Source: Amycolatopsis sp. CA-128772
Lineage (GTDB): Bacteria > Actinomycetota > Actinomycetes > Mycobacteriales > Pseudonocardiaceae
DNA: 64,000 nucleotides
Assembly (NCBI RefSeq): GCF_002904295.1
Contig: NZ_PPHG01000040.1
Coordinates: 1 to 64,000 of the forward strand
Reading direction: 5' to 3'
Below are positions 24,658 through 34,885 of this stretch, in pieces. The translations under genes and the position numbers were made by a program. Each line of letters opens with the position of its first letter. The first letter of the stretch is position 1. The notes below the pieces were generated by a model that did not search any database, was not told where the DNA came from, and was given only the letters and a program-made list of their open reading frames with translations.

Positions 24658-24737
24658 ATCACGCGAGTTACGCCTTCAATCACGTGAGTTACGCCTTCAA
24701 TCACGTGAGTTACGTCGGGAATCACGGGAGGTGCGGG
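24658..24737. repeat. 21-bp tandem repeat with TCACGTGA core
   Basis: Units begin ATCACG and follow ATCACGTGAGTTACGCCTTC plus A: 24658-24678, 24679-24699, 24700-24720 (3' half changed) and a partial unit at 24721-24737. The TCACGTGA at the unit core is itself palindromic. It sits directly behind the decayed LLM gene and ahead of the ankyrin gene. Confidence 0.85.
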
Positions 24738-24885
24738 TTCGGGGGTAGGGTGGCGGGGCGCGGTGCGGGCCGCGTCCCGTCCGCGGAAAGGGCCGAGCCC
24801 ACCCCCGCTTCACCGCACCACCAGCTCCGCACCTTCTTTCCTGCCCGGTGCCGGCGGACCACGGGCGACGAGGGAAGGAGGCACC

Positions 24886-26202
24886 ATGGGCGTGCTGCCC
24901 GCAAAACCCAGCCTGGACCAGCTGCGCAAACGCGCGAAGGACCTCGCGCGCGCCGAAGCCGTGAAGCTGTCCGAAGCACAGTTCCGCATCGCCCGCGACC
25001 ACGGGTTCCCGAGCTGGCCGAAGCTGCAGGCCTACGTCCGGCGCGTCACCGAGCACGGCGAAACCCTGCAGCACCCGTACCACCAGGACGTCGCGTACTA
25101 CGCCGAACGCGCGCTCGGCCTGCTCGCCTCGGCCGAGGACGACACACCCGGTGCGAAGGAACCGTTCGTCCGCTGGAACCAGCCCCTCGCCCGCGACGGC
25201 GCCCGCGCGGTCGTCGCCCGGGAACACGGTTTCGGTTCCTGGAAAGCACTCCGCGACCACGTCAAGTCCCTTGTGGACAGCGGCGAGCCGTTCGCCCGCG
25301 CGTACCGGGCGATCGAGGCCCGCGATCCCGGGCAGCTCGAAACGCTCTTGGCCGAGTTCCCCGGGCTCGTCGACGCCCGCGGCACCAACGGCAACGACCT
25401 GCTCGGCATGGCGGGCGCGACGCACGACGAGCGGCTCAGCCGCCTCCTCCTCGACCACGGCGCCGACCCGGCCCGCGGCAACGTCCACGGCTGGACACCC
25501 CTGCACCAAGCCGCCTACAGCAACCTGCCTCTCCTGCTCGACCTGCTCCTGCAGCACGGCGCACCGGTCGACGTCTCAGCCCGCGGCGACGGCGGCACTC
25601 CCCTGGTCGTCGCCCTGTTCTGGGGTCACCGCGAGGCCGCCGAAAAGCTGGCGGAACACAGCCGCGCGCCGGGCAACCTCCGCGTCGCGGCGGGCCTCGG
25701 CGACACCGACGCCATCGGCGAACTTCTGACGTCGGGCCGCGCCGGCGCCCACCGCGGCTTTTACCGCCCCCACAGCGGTTTCCCGGCCTGGCACCCGGCG
25801 GACGACCCCGCCGAAGTCAGGAACGAAGCCCTCGCCTGGGCCGCCCGCAACGACCGCGTCGACGCCCTCAAGACCCTCGTCGAGCACGGCGCCGCGGTCG
25901 ACGCCGACGTCTACCGCGGCACGGCACTGACGTGGGCCGCCGCGCAGGGCAGGCTCGAGGCCGTCCGCACACTCCTCGACTTCGGCGCCGACGTGAACTT
26001 CCGCGGCACGTTCGGCGGCCCGAACCACGGCGAAGGCGTCACGGCCCTGCACCTGGCCGCGCAGTCCGGGCACCTCGACGTCATCCGCACCCTCGTCGAA
26101 AACGGCGCCGATCCGGGCGCCCGGGACGCGATTTACCACAGCACCCCGGAGAAGTGGGCGGAAGTGGGTGAGCAGCCGGCCGCGCAGGACCTGCTCAGGT
26201 AG
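24886..26202 (+). CDS. ankyrin-repeat protein
   Basis: 438 residues from the ATG at 24886, with AAGGAGG at 24875-24881. The N-terminal 130 residues contain two copies of a short motif (ARDHGFPSWPKLQAYVRRV and AREHGFGSWKALRDHVKSL), typical of actinobacterial ankyrin proteins. From about residue 140 onward there are six or seven ankyrin repeats, such as GWTPLHQAAYSNLPLLLDLL, GTALTWAAAQGRLEAVRTLL and GVTALHLAAQSGHLDVIRTL. No signal peptide. Ankyrin repeats bind proteins; a partner cannot be inferred. A long inverted repeat follows the stop. Confidence 0.85.
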   Translation: MGVLPAKPSLDQLRKRAKDLARAEAVKLSEAQFRIARDHGFPSWPKLQAYVRRVTEHGETLQHPYHQDVAYYAERALGLLASAEDDTPGAKEPFVRWNQPLARDGARAVVAREHGFGSWKALRDHVKSLVDSGEPFARAYRAIEARDPGQLETLLAEFPGLVDARGTNGNDLLGMAGATHDERLSRLLLDHGADPARGNVHGWTPLHQAAYSNLPLLLDLLLQHGAPVDVSARGDGGTPLVVALFWGHREAAEKLAEHSRAPGNLRVAAGLGDTDAIGELLTSGRAGAHRGFYRPHSGFPAWHPADDPAEVRNEALAWAARNDRVDALKTLVEHGAAVDADVYRGTALTWAAAQGRLEAVRTLLDFGADVNFRGTFGGPNHGEGVTALHLAAQSGHLDVIRTLVENGADPGARDAIYHSTPEKWAEVGEQPAAQDLLR

Positions 26203-26208
26203 ACAACC

Positions 26209-26250
26209 GGAGTGGATAGTCCGTATCGTCGAAGACGGACTAACCACTCC
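26209..26250. promoter_or_regulatory. 16-bp inverted repeat: operator and/or terminator
   Basis: GGAGTGGATAGTCCGT (26209-26224) and ACGGACTAACCACTCC (26235-26250) pair with one mismatch around a 10-base loop, followed by GTTTTTG. It lies seven bases past the ankyrin stop, so it can be that gene's terminator. It also lies 24 bases upstream of the SnoaL-like gene, where a TetR-like operator would be expected. The sequence allows both. Confidence 0.6.
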
Positions 26251-26273
26251 GTTTTTGTCACTGGGAGGAACTC

Positions 26274-27137
26274 GTGAACTCACCCCGCGAGGTGTTCGCC
26301 GCGCTGTCCGACGGCATCGGCGAAGGGAGGTGGGCAGACCTTTCCGCGCTCTACGCCGAAGATGCCGTCGTCGAGCACCCCCAGGCCGTGCCGCGGCCCA
26401 CCCGCACCATCGGCCGCGCGACGATCCACGAGCACTTCACCGGCGCCCTCGCCGGATCGCTGCGGCTCAAGCGCAAGAACATCGTCGTCCACGAGACGAC
26501 GGACCCCGAGGTGATCGTCGCCGAATACGGCTACGACGCCGAGTCGGTCGAAACCGGGCGGACGATCTCCACGGCCAACATCCAGGTGCTGCGCATCCGC
26601 GACGGCCTGATCGTCCATTCCCGCGACTACCACGACTACCTGCGGCTCGCGGTCATCCGCGACGGCGTCGACCAGCTGGCCAAGGCCTACGAGCAGGCGC
26701 CGCCGCGCGGACTGTCCCCGGTCACGCCGGAAAGCGCGGGCACGGTGTTCGAGCGGCTCGTGCACGGCGTCGCCGGCGGCCGCTGGGACGAGCTGCCGAA
26801 GCTGTACGCCGAGGAAACGCACGTCACGCACCCGTTCCTGCCGGGCTCCGAGGTGGTGCGCACCCGTGACGAGCTGCGGGCGCACTTCGCGGCGGGCAAG
26901 GCGCTGAACCCGGCCTTCGCCGTCGCGGACCTGGTCACCTACCAGGGCACCGATCCGGAGGTGCTGATCGGCGAGTTCGCCTACCAGGGCGAGTACGGCG
27001 GGAAGCCGGTCCGGATCGCGAACATCTTCGCCATGCGGATCCGCGATGGCCTGGTCGTCGAATCCCGCGACTACGGCGACCATCTGGGCATCGCCGGCGA
27101 CCTCGGCGCGATCCCCGAGCTGGCGGCGAAGCTCTAG
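26274..27137 (+). CDS. protein with two SnoaL-like (NTF2-fold) domains
   Basis: 287 residues, GTG start at 26274 preceded by GGGAGGA. Two homologous halves are visible: residues 1-140 (PREVFAALSDGIGEGRWADL, LYAEDAVVEHP, IRDGLIVHSRDYHDYL) and 155-287 (VFERLVHGVAGGRWDELPKL, YAEETHVTHPF, IRDGLVVESRDYGDHL). Each matches the SnoaL-like / ketosteroid-isomerase-like NTF2 fold, a small alpha+beta cone used by cyclases, isomerases and hydrolases. Tandem duplication in one chain mimics the usual dimer. Activity unknown. Its stop overlaps the convergent DUF397 gene by four bases. Confidence 0.8.
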   Translation: MNSPREVFAALSDGIGEGRWADLSALYAEDAVVEHPQAVPRPTRTIGRATIHEHFTGALAGSLRLKRKNIVVHETTDPEVIVAEYGYDAESVETGRTISTANIQVLRIRDGLIVHSRDYHDYLRLAVIRDGVDQLAKAYEQAPPRGLSPVTPESAGTVFERLVHGVAGGRWDELPKLYAEETHVTHPFLPGSEVVRTRDELRAHFAAGKALNPAFAVADLVTYQGTDPEVLIGEFAYQGEYGGKPVRIANIFAMRIRDGLVVESRDYGDHLGIAGDLGAIPELAAKL

Positions 27138-27412
27138 GCTTCGGCGAGGTCTTCGGGCAGGTCGAACTCGCCGTCGCGGACGCCCTTGACGAACGCGTCC
27201 CACTCCGACGGCGTGAAGACGAGGATCACGCCGTCCGGCTTCGCCGACTGCCGCATCGCCGTGTAGGTGACGCCGTCGGTGTGCTCGATGAACGCGTACT
27301 CGACGCAGTCGTCGAGGGTGACGCCTTCGGGCTCGGCCCGGATCCACTCGGCCTTGGTGAAGTCGAGGTGGTGCCGGATGTGCGCCTTGTCGTCGACCGG
27401 CTGATCGCTCAT
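27134..27412 (-). CDS. DUF397-family protein
   Basis: 92 residues. The C-terminus, GVILVFTPSEWDAFVKGVRDGEFD, is the DUF397 signature; DDCVEYAFIEHTDGVTYTAMRQS forms the preceding beta segments. In actinobacteria DUF397 genes usually sit beside Xre-type regulators, but none is adjacent here. The longer N-terminus lacks the usual Trp-Arg-Lys-Ser start of the shortest members. Small cytoplasmic protein, role unknown. Confidence 0.75.
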   Translation of the reverse strand: MSDQPVDDKAHIRHHLDFTKAEWIRAEPEGVTLDDCVEYAFIEHTDGVTYTAMRQSAKPDGVILVFTPSEWDAFVKGVRDGEFDLPEDLAEA

Positions 27413-27446
27413 GTCTCCAGCGTAGCGACCCGGGCACCGAACGCAC

Positions 27447-27480
27447 CGAAGGGGACGCCCGGCACCGGGCGTCCCCTTCG
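27447..27480 (-). terminator. terminator of the ilvBNC operon
   Basis: CGAAGGGGACGCCCGG (27447-27462) and CCGGGCGTCCCCTTCG (27465-27480) form a perfect 16-bp stem with a two-base loop, 11 bases past the ilvC stop. It can also serve as a boundary to the DUF397 gene. Confidence 0.9.
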
Positions 27481-27491
27481 GGTGGCAGAAC

Positions 27492-29046
<1,555 letters not shown>

Positions 29047-29047
29047 T

Positions 29048-30940
29048 TCAGCGCTCACCTTCCCCAGCGGCTTCCGCGGCGGCCTCGGTCGTCTCGACCG
29101 AAACCTCGTCGTCGTCGAACAGCGGCCGGATGCCCCGGACCGCCATGATCTCGTCGTTGCCGGTGCCGGCCGCGACCATCGGCCACACCTGGGCATCCTT
29201 CCCCACGACGAAGTCGATCACGACGGGGCGGTCGTTGATTTCCATCGCGCGGCGGATGGTGGCGTCGACGTCTTCCTTCGTCTCGCACCGCAGGCCCGCG
29301 CAGCCCAGCGCCTCGGCCAGCAGCACGAAATCCGGGATGCGATGCTTGTGCGTGCCGAGGTCGGTGTTGGAGTACCGCTCCGAGTAGAAGAGGTTTTGCC
29401 ACTGCCGGACCATGCCGAGGTTGCCGTTGTTGATCACGGCGACCTTGATCGGCGCGCCTTCGATGGCGCAGGTGGCCAGCTCCTGGTTGGTCATCTGGAA
29501 GCAGCCGTCGCCGTCGATCGCCCACACCTGGGTGCCCGGGACGCCGAACTGCGCGCCCATCGCGGCCGGCACGGCGTACCCCATCGTGCCGAGGCCGCCG
29601 GAGTTGATCCAGGTGCGCGGGTTCTCGTACTTGACGAACTGCGCGGCCCACATCTGGTGCTGGCCGACGCCCGCGGCGTAAACGGCGTCGGGGCCGACGA
29701 TCTCGCCGATCCGCTCGATGACGTACTGCGGCGACAGCGAACCGTCGTCGGGCCACTCGTAGCCGGCCGGGTAGGTCTTGCGCCAGTCGTCGGCCTGGGT
29801 CCACCAGTCGGCGAGGTCGGGCTTCCCGCCGTGGTCGAACTCGGTCTGCACGGCGGTGATCAGCTCGCCGATGATCTCCTTGCAGTCGCCCACGATCGGG
29901 ACGTCGGCCTTGCGGTTCTTGGAGATCTCGGCCGGGTCGATGTCGGCGTGCACGATCGCGGCGTCCGGCGCGAAGGAGGACAGCTGGCCGGTGACCCGGT
30001 CGTCGAACCGGGCGCCGAGGGCGATCAGCAGGTCGGCGCGCTGCATGGCGGCGACCGCGGCGACCGTGCCGTGCATGCCCGGCATGCCGAGGTGCTGCGG
30101 GTGCGAGTCGGGGAACGCGCCGCGCGCCATCAGCGTGGTGACGACGGGGATGTTCGTCAGCTCGGCGAGCTGCTTCAGCTGCTCGTGCGCTTCGGCCTTG
30201 ATGACACCGCCACCGACGTAGAGCACCGGGCGCCGCGACTTCGCGATCAGCTTCGCCGCTTCGCGGACCTGCTTGCCGTGCGGGCGCAGCGTCGGGCGGT
30301 AACCCGGGAGCCGCAGTTCGGTCGGCCAGGAGAACGAGGTCATCTCCTGCAGCACGTCCTTGGGGATGTCCACCAGGACGGGGCCGGGGCGGCCGGTCGC
30401 GGCCAGGTGGAACGCCTCGGCGATGGTCCGCGGGATGTCCGCGGGGTCGGTGACGAGGAAGTTGTGCTTGGTGATCGGCATGGTGATGCCGCAGATGTCG
30501 GCTTCCTGGAACGCGTCCGTGCCGATCAGCGCCCGGGACTGCTGCCCGGTGATGGCCACGACCGGGACCGAGTCCATGTTCGCGTCGGCGAGCGGGGTGA
30601 CCAGGTTGGTCGCGCCCGGGCCCGAGGTGGCCATGCAGACGCCGACCTTGCCGGTGGCCTGCGCGTAGCCGGTGGCCGCGTGGCCGGCGCCCTGTTCGTG
30701 GCGGACCAGGACGTGGCGGACCTTCGTCGAGTCGAGCAGCGGGTCGTAGGCGGGCAGGATGGTGCCGCCCGGAATCCCGAAGACCACCTCGGCGCCGACG
30801 GCCTCGAGCGAACGCACGAGGGACTGGGCGCCGGTGACGCGCACCGGCGTTCCCGCCGGTGGTGCCGGCTTCGGACGTGCTCCGGGCGTTCCGGGCGTCG
30901 GCCCGGGCTTCGCGTCGCTGCGCGACGTCGCACTGGTCAT
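29048..30940 (-). CDS. ilvB: acetolactate synthase large (catalytic) subunit
   Basis: 630 residues from the ATG at 30940. It condenses two pyruvates, or pyruvate and 2-oxobutyrate, in valine/leucine and isoleucine synthesis. The ThDP-activating glutamate lies in [17 protein letters not shown]. The ThDP/Mg motif [15 protein letters not shown] ends in [33 protein letters not shown] opens the catalytic domain. A Pro/Ala/Gly-rich N-terminal extension of about 35 residues precedes it, as in mycobacterial homologues. First gene of ilvBNC; upstream lies an attenuator with a Leu/Val-containing leader peptide. Confidence 0.96.
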   Translation of the reverse strand: MTSATSRSDAKPGPTPGTPGARPKPAPPAGTPVRVTGAQSLVRSLEAVGAEVVFGIPGGTILPAYDPLLDSTKVRHVLVRHEQGAGHAATGYAQATGKVGVCMATSGPGATNLVTPLADANMDSVPVVAITGQQSRALIGTDAFQEADICGITMPITKHNFLVTDPADIPRTIAEAFHLAATGRPGPVLVDIPKDVLQEMTSFSWPTELRLPGYRPTLRPHGKQVREAAKLIAKSRRPVLYVGGGVIKAEAHEQLKQLAELTNIPVVTTLMARGAFPDSHPQHLGMPGMHGTVAAVAAMQRADLLIALGARFDDRVTGQLSSFAPDAAIVHADIDPAEISKNRKADVPIVGDCKEIIGELITAVQTEFDHGGKPDLADWWTQADDWRKTYPAGYEWPDDGSLSPQYVIERIGEIVGPDAVYAAGVGQHQMWAAQFVKYENPRTWINSGGLGTMGYAVPAAMGAQFGVPGTQVWAIDGDGCFQMTNQELATCAIEGAPIKVAVINNGNLGMVRQWQNLFYSERYSNTDLGTHKHRIPDFVLLAEALGCAGLRCETKEDVDATIRRAMEINDRPVVIDFVVGKDAQVWPMVAAGTGNDEIMAVRGIRPLFDDDEVSVETTEAAAEAAGEGER

Positions 30941-31021
30941 CGGATCTGCCTCGTGGGTCTCGGTGTCACTCGTTCGGGTCGGTTTTTTGCGGTGGGGCCA
31001 GGAATCTCTTCCCTTGGGCAA

Positions 31022-31072
31022 CAAAAAACCCTCGCCGACCGTAAGGTCGCACGAGGGTTCGCGCGTCGACGC
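31022..31072 (-). terminator. attenuator terminator upstream of ilvB
   Basis: AACCCTCG (31027-31034) pairs with CGAGGGTT (31052-31059), extended by an inner GACC/GGTC stem around GTAA, followed on the minus strand by a T-run. Bases 31062-31072 are a perfect 11-bp complement of 31092-31102 in the leader-peptide gene, creating mutually exclusive pairing. Confidence 0.88.
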
Positions 31073-31087
31073 AGCGGAAAGTCTTCC

Positions 31088-31135
31088 CTAAGCGTCGACG
31101 CGCTTGGGAAGTACGAGGCCGGTCAGCGGTGTCAC
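31088..31135 (-). CDS. leader peptide of the ilvB attenuator
   Basis: A 15-residue frame, MTPLTGLVLPKRVDA, with GTG start and TAG stop; Leu-Val-Leu codons sit in the middle. The GTG lies seven bases downstream of a -10 (TAGCGT), so the message is likely leaderless. Its distal part (31092-31102) pairs with 31062-31072 ahead of the terminator, the arrangement of ribosome-mediated attenuation. Stalling for lack of charged Leu or Val tRNA would raise ilvBNC expression. Confidence 0.82.
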   Translation of the reverse strand: MTPLTGLVLPKRVDA

Positions 31136-31142
31136 GGCGATG

Positions 31143-31172
31143 ACGCTAGACCGAACGCCCCGCGGGTGTCAA
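31143..31172 (-). promoter_or_regulatory. promoter of the ilvBNC operon
   Basis: TTGACA (31167-31172) and TAGCGT (31143-31148) with an 18-base spacer on the minus strand; the -35 is a perfect sigma-70 consensus. The predicted start coincides with the GTG of the leader peptide at 31135. Confidence 0.8.
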
Positions 31173-31264
31173 CTCTGCGGGACGGAGTGTCCGCATCGTG
31201 GACGTGGGTCACACCCGCGCGACCCGGGTCCGGGCCGGTGAGCGGCGCGGTGCACCATTTCCGG

Positions 31265-31714
31265 GTGGCCGAAAAACAGCAGGACGAAGGCCGGAAGGCC
31301 GTCTTCCGCATCCCCCGCACGTCGTTCATGGCGATCGCCCTCCTGACGGTGTGCGTGACGCCGATCGCGCTCGGGGAAATCCCGTACCTGCAGTGGCTCT
31401 ACATCTTCCCGATCGCGCTGGCGGTGTTCGTGGTCCGCCACCGCACCGTGGCGACGCGCTCGGGGCTGGCGGTCCGGACGGTGTTCGGCCACCGCGACAT
31501 CCCGTGGTCGGCGCTGAAGGGGCTGGCGATCACGAAGCGGGCCCGCGTGCAGGCGGTGCTGCAGGACGACACGAAGGTGCCGCTGCCGACGGTCCGGACC
31601 CGGCACCTGCCGGTGCTGTCGCTGGTCAGCGAAGGTCTGGTCGCGGACCCGAGCGGCGTCCTCGAAACCGGGGACATCAAGCCCGGCACGCCGGAAGCTT
31701 CCACACCGGAGTAA
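31265..31714 (+). CDS. membrane-anchored PH-domain protein (CFP-6-like)
   Basis: About 149 residues from the GTG at 31265; an in-frame GTG nearly 30 bases upstream is an alternative start. Two adjacent hydrophobic segments ([17 protein letters not shown] and [14 protein letters not shown]) form a membrane hairpin near the N-terminus. They are followed by a bacterial PH-like domain with the recurrent [24 protein letters not shown] pattern. From memory, M. tuberculosis has the small antigen CFP-6 (Rv3004) at the same place, divergent from ilvB. Function unknown; PH-like domains often mediate interactions at the membrane. Confidence 0.78.
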   Translation: MAEKQQDEGRKAVFRIPRTSFMAIALLTVCVTPIALGEIPYLQWLYIFPIALAVFVVRHRTVATRSGLAVRTVFGHRDIPWSALKGLAITKRARVQAVLQDDTKVPLPTVRTRHLPVLSLVSEGLVADPSGVLETGDIKPGTPEASTPE

Positions 31715-31761
31715 ATTGGTCCTACCAGTTTCGCCGGCCACCCTTTGACCTGGGAGTTCCC

Positions 31762-33606
31762 GTGCCGCCTCTCCGTTCCCGGACCACCACCCACGGCCGC
31801 AACGCGGCGGGCGCGCGCTCGCTCTGGCGCGCCACGGGCATGACCGACAGCGACTTCGGCAAGCCGATCATCGCGATCGCCAACTCCTACACGCAGTTCG
31901 TGCCGGGGCACGTGCACCTGAAGGACCTCGGCGAGATCGTCGCGGACGCGGTCAAGGAAGCCGGCGGCGTCGCGCGCGAGTTCCACACGATCGCCGTCGA
32001 CGACGGCATCGCGATGGGCCACTCCGGCATGCTCTACTCGCTGCCCTCGCGCGAGATCATCGCCGACTCGGTGGAGTACATGGTCAACGCGCACCAGGCC
32101 GACGCGCTGGTGTGCATCTCCAACTGCGACAAGATCACCCCGGGCATGCTCAACGCGGCGATGCGCCTGAACATCCCGGTGGTCTTCGTCTCGGGCGGCC
32201 CGATGGAGGCCGGCAAGGCAGTCGTCGTCGGTGGCGTCGCGCAGGCCCCGACCGACCTGATCACCGCGATCGCCGCGTCGGCCAGCCCCGAGGTCGACGA
32301 AGACGGCCTTTCGATCGTCGAGCGTTCGGCCTGTCCGACCTGCGGGTCGTGCTCCGGCATGTTCACCGCCAACTCGATGAACTGCCTCACCGAGGCCCTC
32401 GGGTTGTCGCTTCCCGGCAACGGCTCGACGCTGGCGACGCACGCCGCGCGCCGCGCGCTGTTCGAGGCGGCCGGCCGGACCGTCGTCGAGCTGTGCCGCC
32501 GCTGGTACGAGGAGGACGACGCATCGGTGCTGCCGCGGTCGATCGCGTCGAAGGCGGCGTTCGAGAACGCGATGGCCCTGGACATGGCCATGGGCGGTTC
32601 GACGAACACGGTCCTGCACATCCTCGCGGCGGCCCAGGAGGGCGAGGTCGACTTCACGATCGCCGACATCGACGCGATCGGCCGCCGCGTGCCCTGCCTG
32701 TCGAAGGTGGCGCCGAACTCCGACTACCACATGGAAGACGTCCACCGGGCCGGCGGAATCCCGGCGATCCTCGGCGAGCTCTACCGCGGCGGCCTGCTCA
32801 ACACCGACGTCTGGTCGGTGCACTCGCGTGATCTGGACTCGTGGCTCGGTTCCTGGGACATCCGGGCTTCGTCGCCGTCTGCGGTCGCTCTCGAACTGTT
32901 CCACGCGGCGCCGGGCGGAGTCCGCACGACGCAGGCGTTCTCGACGGAGAACCGCTGGTCGTCCCTGGACACGGACGCGGCGGGTGGCTGCATCCGCGAC
33001 GTCGAGCACGCGTATACGAAGGACGGCGGCCTGGCGATTCTCCGGGGAAACCTCGCGGAGAACGGCGCGGTGATCAAGGCCGCGGGCATCGACGAGGACC
33101 TGTGGCACTTCGAGGGCCCGGCGCGCGTCCTGGAGAGCCAGGAGGAAGCGGTGTCGGCGATCCTGAAGAAGGAGATCCAGCCGGGCGAGGTCCTGGTGAT
33201 CCGCTACGAGGGTCCGGCGGGCGGCCCGGGCATGCAGGAGATGCTGCACCCGACGGCGTTCCTCAAGGGCTCGGGCCTGGGCAAGAAGTGCGCGTTGATC
33301 ACCGACGGGCGGTTTTCGGGCGGCTCGTCGGGCATTTCGGTGGGCCACATCTCCCCGGAGGCGGCCGCGGGCGGCCTGATCGGCCTGGTCGAAAACGGCG
33401 ACCGCATCCTCCTGGACATCCACGAGCGACGCCTGGAGCTGCTGGTCTCCCCCGAGGTTCTGGCGGAGCGGCGGTCGAAGATGGAGGCGTCGGAGCGGCC
33501 GTGGCAGCCGAAGGAGCGCCAGCGCCCGGTGACGGCGGCCCTGCGCGCGTACGCCCGGATGGCAACGTCGGCGGACACCGGCGCGGTCCGCGACGTGAAC
33601 AAGTAG
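31762..33606 (+). CDS. ilvD: dihydroxy-acid dehydratase
   Basis: 614 residues from the GTG at 31762, preceded by GGGAG. It dehydrates 2,3-dihydroxy-isovalerate and -methylvalerate to the 2-oxo acids, the third common step of Ile/Val synthesis, using an Fe-S cluster and Mg. The cluster cysteines lie in [15 protein letters not shown] and [41 protein letters not shown] is the conserved C-terminal active-site segment. Full-length. It is transcribed opposite to ilvBNC, after the PH-domain gene, and ends at a strong bidirectional terminator. Confidence 0.96.
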   Translation: MPPLRSRTTTHGRNAAGARSLWRATGMTDSDFGKPIIAIANSYTQFVPGHVHLKDLGEIVADAVKEAGGVAREFHTIAVDDGIAMGHSGMLYSLPSREIIADSVEYMVNAHQADALVCISNCDKITPGMLNAAMRLNIPVVFVSGGPMEAGKAVVVGGVAQAPTDLITAIAASASPEVDEDGLSIVERSACPTCGSCSGMFTANSMNCLTEALGLSLPGNGSTLATHAARRALFEAAGRTVVELCRRWYEEDDASVLPRSIASKAAFENAMALDMAMGGSTNTVLHILAAAQEGEVDFTIADIDAIGRRVPCLSKVAPNSDYHMEDVHRAGGIPAILGELYRGGLLNTDVWSVHSRDLDSWLGSWDIRASSPSAVALELFHAAPGGVRTTQAFSTENRWSSLDTDAAGGCIRDVEHAYTKDGGLAILRGNLAENGAVIKAAGIDEDLWHFEGPARVLESQEEAVSAILKKEIQPGEVLVIRYEGPAGGPGMQEMLHPTAFLKGSGLGKKCALITDGRFSGGSSGISVGHISPEAAAGGLIGLVENGDRILLDIHERRLELLVSPEVLAERRSKMEASERPWQPKERQRPVTAALRAYARMATSADTGAVRDVNK

Positions 33607-33617
33607 GTTTTCTGCCG

Positions 33618-33653
33618 AAAAAGGCCGTCCCGGTTCCCCGGGGCGGCCTTTTT
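33618..33653. terminator. bidirectional terminator between ilvD and the VOC gene
   Basis: AAAAAGGCCGTCCCGG (33618-33633) pairs with CCCCGGGGCGGCCTTTTT (ending at 33653), giving T-runs on both strands between two convergent genes. Confidence 0.9.
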
Positions 33654-33664
33654 CGCTGGGCGGA

Positions 33665-34024
33665 TCAGCCGCGGTCGTGAAGCGTGATCCGGTAGCCGTC
33701 GGGGTCGGCGAAGGTGAACGTCCGGCCGAACGGGCCATCGATCGGCGCGGAGACGATGGTGTGCCCGTCGGCGACGAGAGCATCGTGGATGGCCTGGACA
33801 TCGGTGGCGTGCAGCCAGATCGCGGCACCGGCCCCGGGCTGCGCGAGATCGGTCCCAGGGATGACCTCGCGAAGCGCAAAGGCGATCGGCTTCGTCTCGA
33901 AGACCACAGCGTGCGGAGGCCCCGCGGGTGAGCGGACGAGGCCCAGGTACTGCTCGTAGAACGCCTGCGAAGCGTCGAGGTCGCGCGCTTGCAGCGAGAC
34001 GAAGTCGGGGCCGGTGGCGGGCAT
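33665..34024 (-). CDS. VOC-family (glyoxalase/bleomycin-resistance-fold) protein
   Basis: 119 residues from the ATG at 34024, chosen because upstream in-frame codons run through the operator region. The VOC beta-alpha-beta pattern is clear: FVSLQARDLDASQAFYEQYLGL, HAVVFETKPIAFALRE, WLHATDVQAIHDALVADGH and FTFADPDGYRITLHDRG. The latter holds the metal-ligand-type positions of glyoxalase I and fosfomycin-resistance-like enzymes. Substrate unknown. Two tandem perfect palindromes upstream (34041-34089) show tight regulation. Confidence 0.85.
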   Translation of the reverse strand: MPATGPDFVSLQARDLDASQAFYEQYLGLVRSPAGPPHAVVFETKPIAFALREVIPGTDLAQPGAGAAIWLHATDVQAIHDALVADGHTIVSAPIDGPFGRTFTFADPDGYRITLHDRG

Positions 34025-34040
34025 GGTGACGCTCCTTGTC

Positions 34041-34089
34041 TTGGTGTCAGGTTCCTGACACCAACCAAGGTATGTCAGGAACCTGACAT
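34041..34089 (-). promoter_or_regulatory. two tandem palindromic operators upstream of the VOC gene
   Basis: TTGGTGTCAGG (34041-34051) and CCTGACACCAA (34054-34064) flank TT. TGTCAGG (34073-34079) and CCTGACA (34082-34088) flank AA. Both share the core TGTCAGGNNCCTGACA, and the centres are 28 bases apart. A dimeric repressor such as a TetR or GntR type is expected; none is nearby. Confidence 0.8.
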
Positions 34090-34272
34090 CCGTCAAGGCG
34101 CGCGGTCACCGATCCGAGTCGCAGCGCGTCTTTTCTGGCTCACCAACCGGTTCCCAGCCGCAGTTTTCGCCCGTTCCCCAGCCCTCAGCCGCGAGGGGGA
34201 CCCCCGATTTCAACGTTACCGGAGGCCACCGACAGTTCCGGCCGGCCCGAGCCGAGTTATCCACACCTCCGG

Positions 34273-34848
34273 TTACCGCGTCAGAACGATGACCACCACG
34301 GCCGCGGCGGCCGCCAGCAGCAGCGCCACCAGCCCCAACGGCAGCGGCCGCTTCCGCCACGGCGTGTTCCGCTCCAGCGAGATCGGCCCGGCCCCGGTGA
34401 ACAGCAGGCTCAACGCCGCCGCCCCGAGCAGCAGCTCCAGCTCGAAACCCTGCCCCTGCCCCTCGAAGAACCCGCCGTGGAACTTCGCGTACACCGCGTT
34501 GGCCGCGACCCCCAGCAGGCCCGCCGCCGCCAGCGGGGTGAACAGCCCGACGATCACCAGCACGCCGCCGCCGACCTCGGTGATGCCGGTGATCCACGAC
34601 AGCAGCGTCGTCTGCTTGTGGTAGCCGAACGTCTCCAGCACCCGCGCGAACCCGCCGATGCCCGGCCCGCCGAACAGGCCGAACAGGTGCTGCAGGCCGT
34701 GCGCGCCCATGGTCAGGCCGAGCGCCAGCCGCAGGATCAGCAGGCCGAGGCCGAGGCCGCCCTGGCGCGGCGTGTCGTCCGGCCGGTCGTCCTCGACACC
34801 CGACAGGACGCTGGTGGGCTGCTGCGAAAAGTCGTCTCCACTGCTCAC
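34273..34848 (-). CDS. DoxX-family membrane protein
   Basis: 191 residues. After a polar N-terminus of about 30 residues come four to five membrane segments: GLLILRLALGLTMGAHGLQHLFG, WITGITEVGGGVLVIVGLFTPLAAAG, LELLLGAAALSLLFTG and VALLLAAAAAVVVIVL. The GAHGLQHLFGLFGG segment is typical of DoxX. A DoxX gene is at this position in mycobacteria (from memory, Rv3005c), where it has been tied to oxidative-stress defence with superoxide dismutase. Here no such partner is adjacent. Confidence 0.85.
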   Translation of the reverse strand: MSSGDDFSQQPTSVLSGVEDDRPDDTPRQGGLGLGLLILRLALGLTMGAHGLQHLFGLFGGPGIGGFARVLETFGYHKQTTLLSWITGITEVGGGVLVIVGLFTPLAAAGLLGVAANAVYAKFHGGFFEGQGQGFELELLLGAAALSLLFTGAGPISLERNTPWRKRPLPLGLVALLLAAAAAVVVIVLTR

Positions 34849-34885
34849 CCGCGCAGGTTAGGGGATCGCCGCGGCCCTGGCGAGC

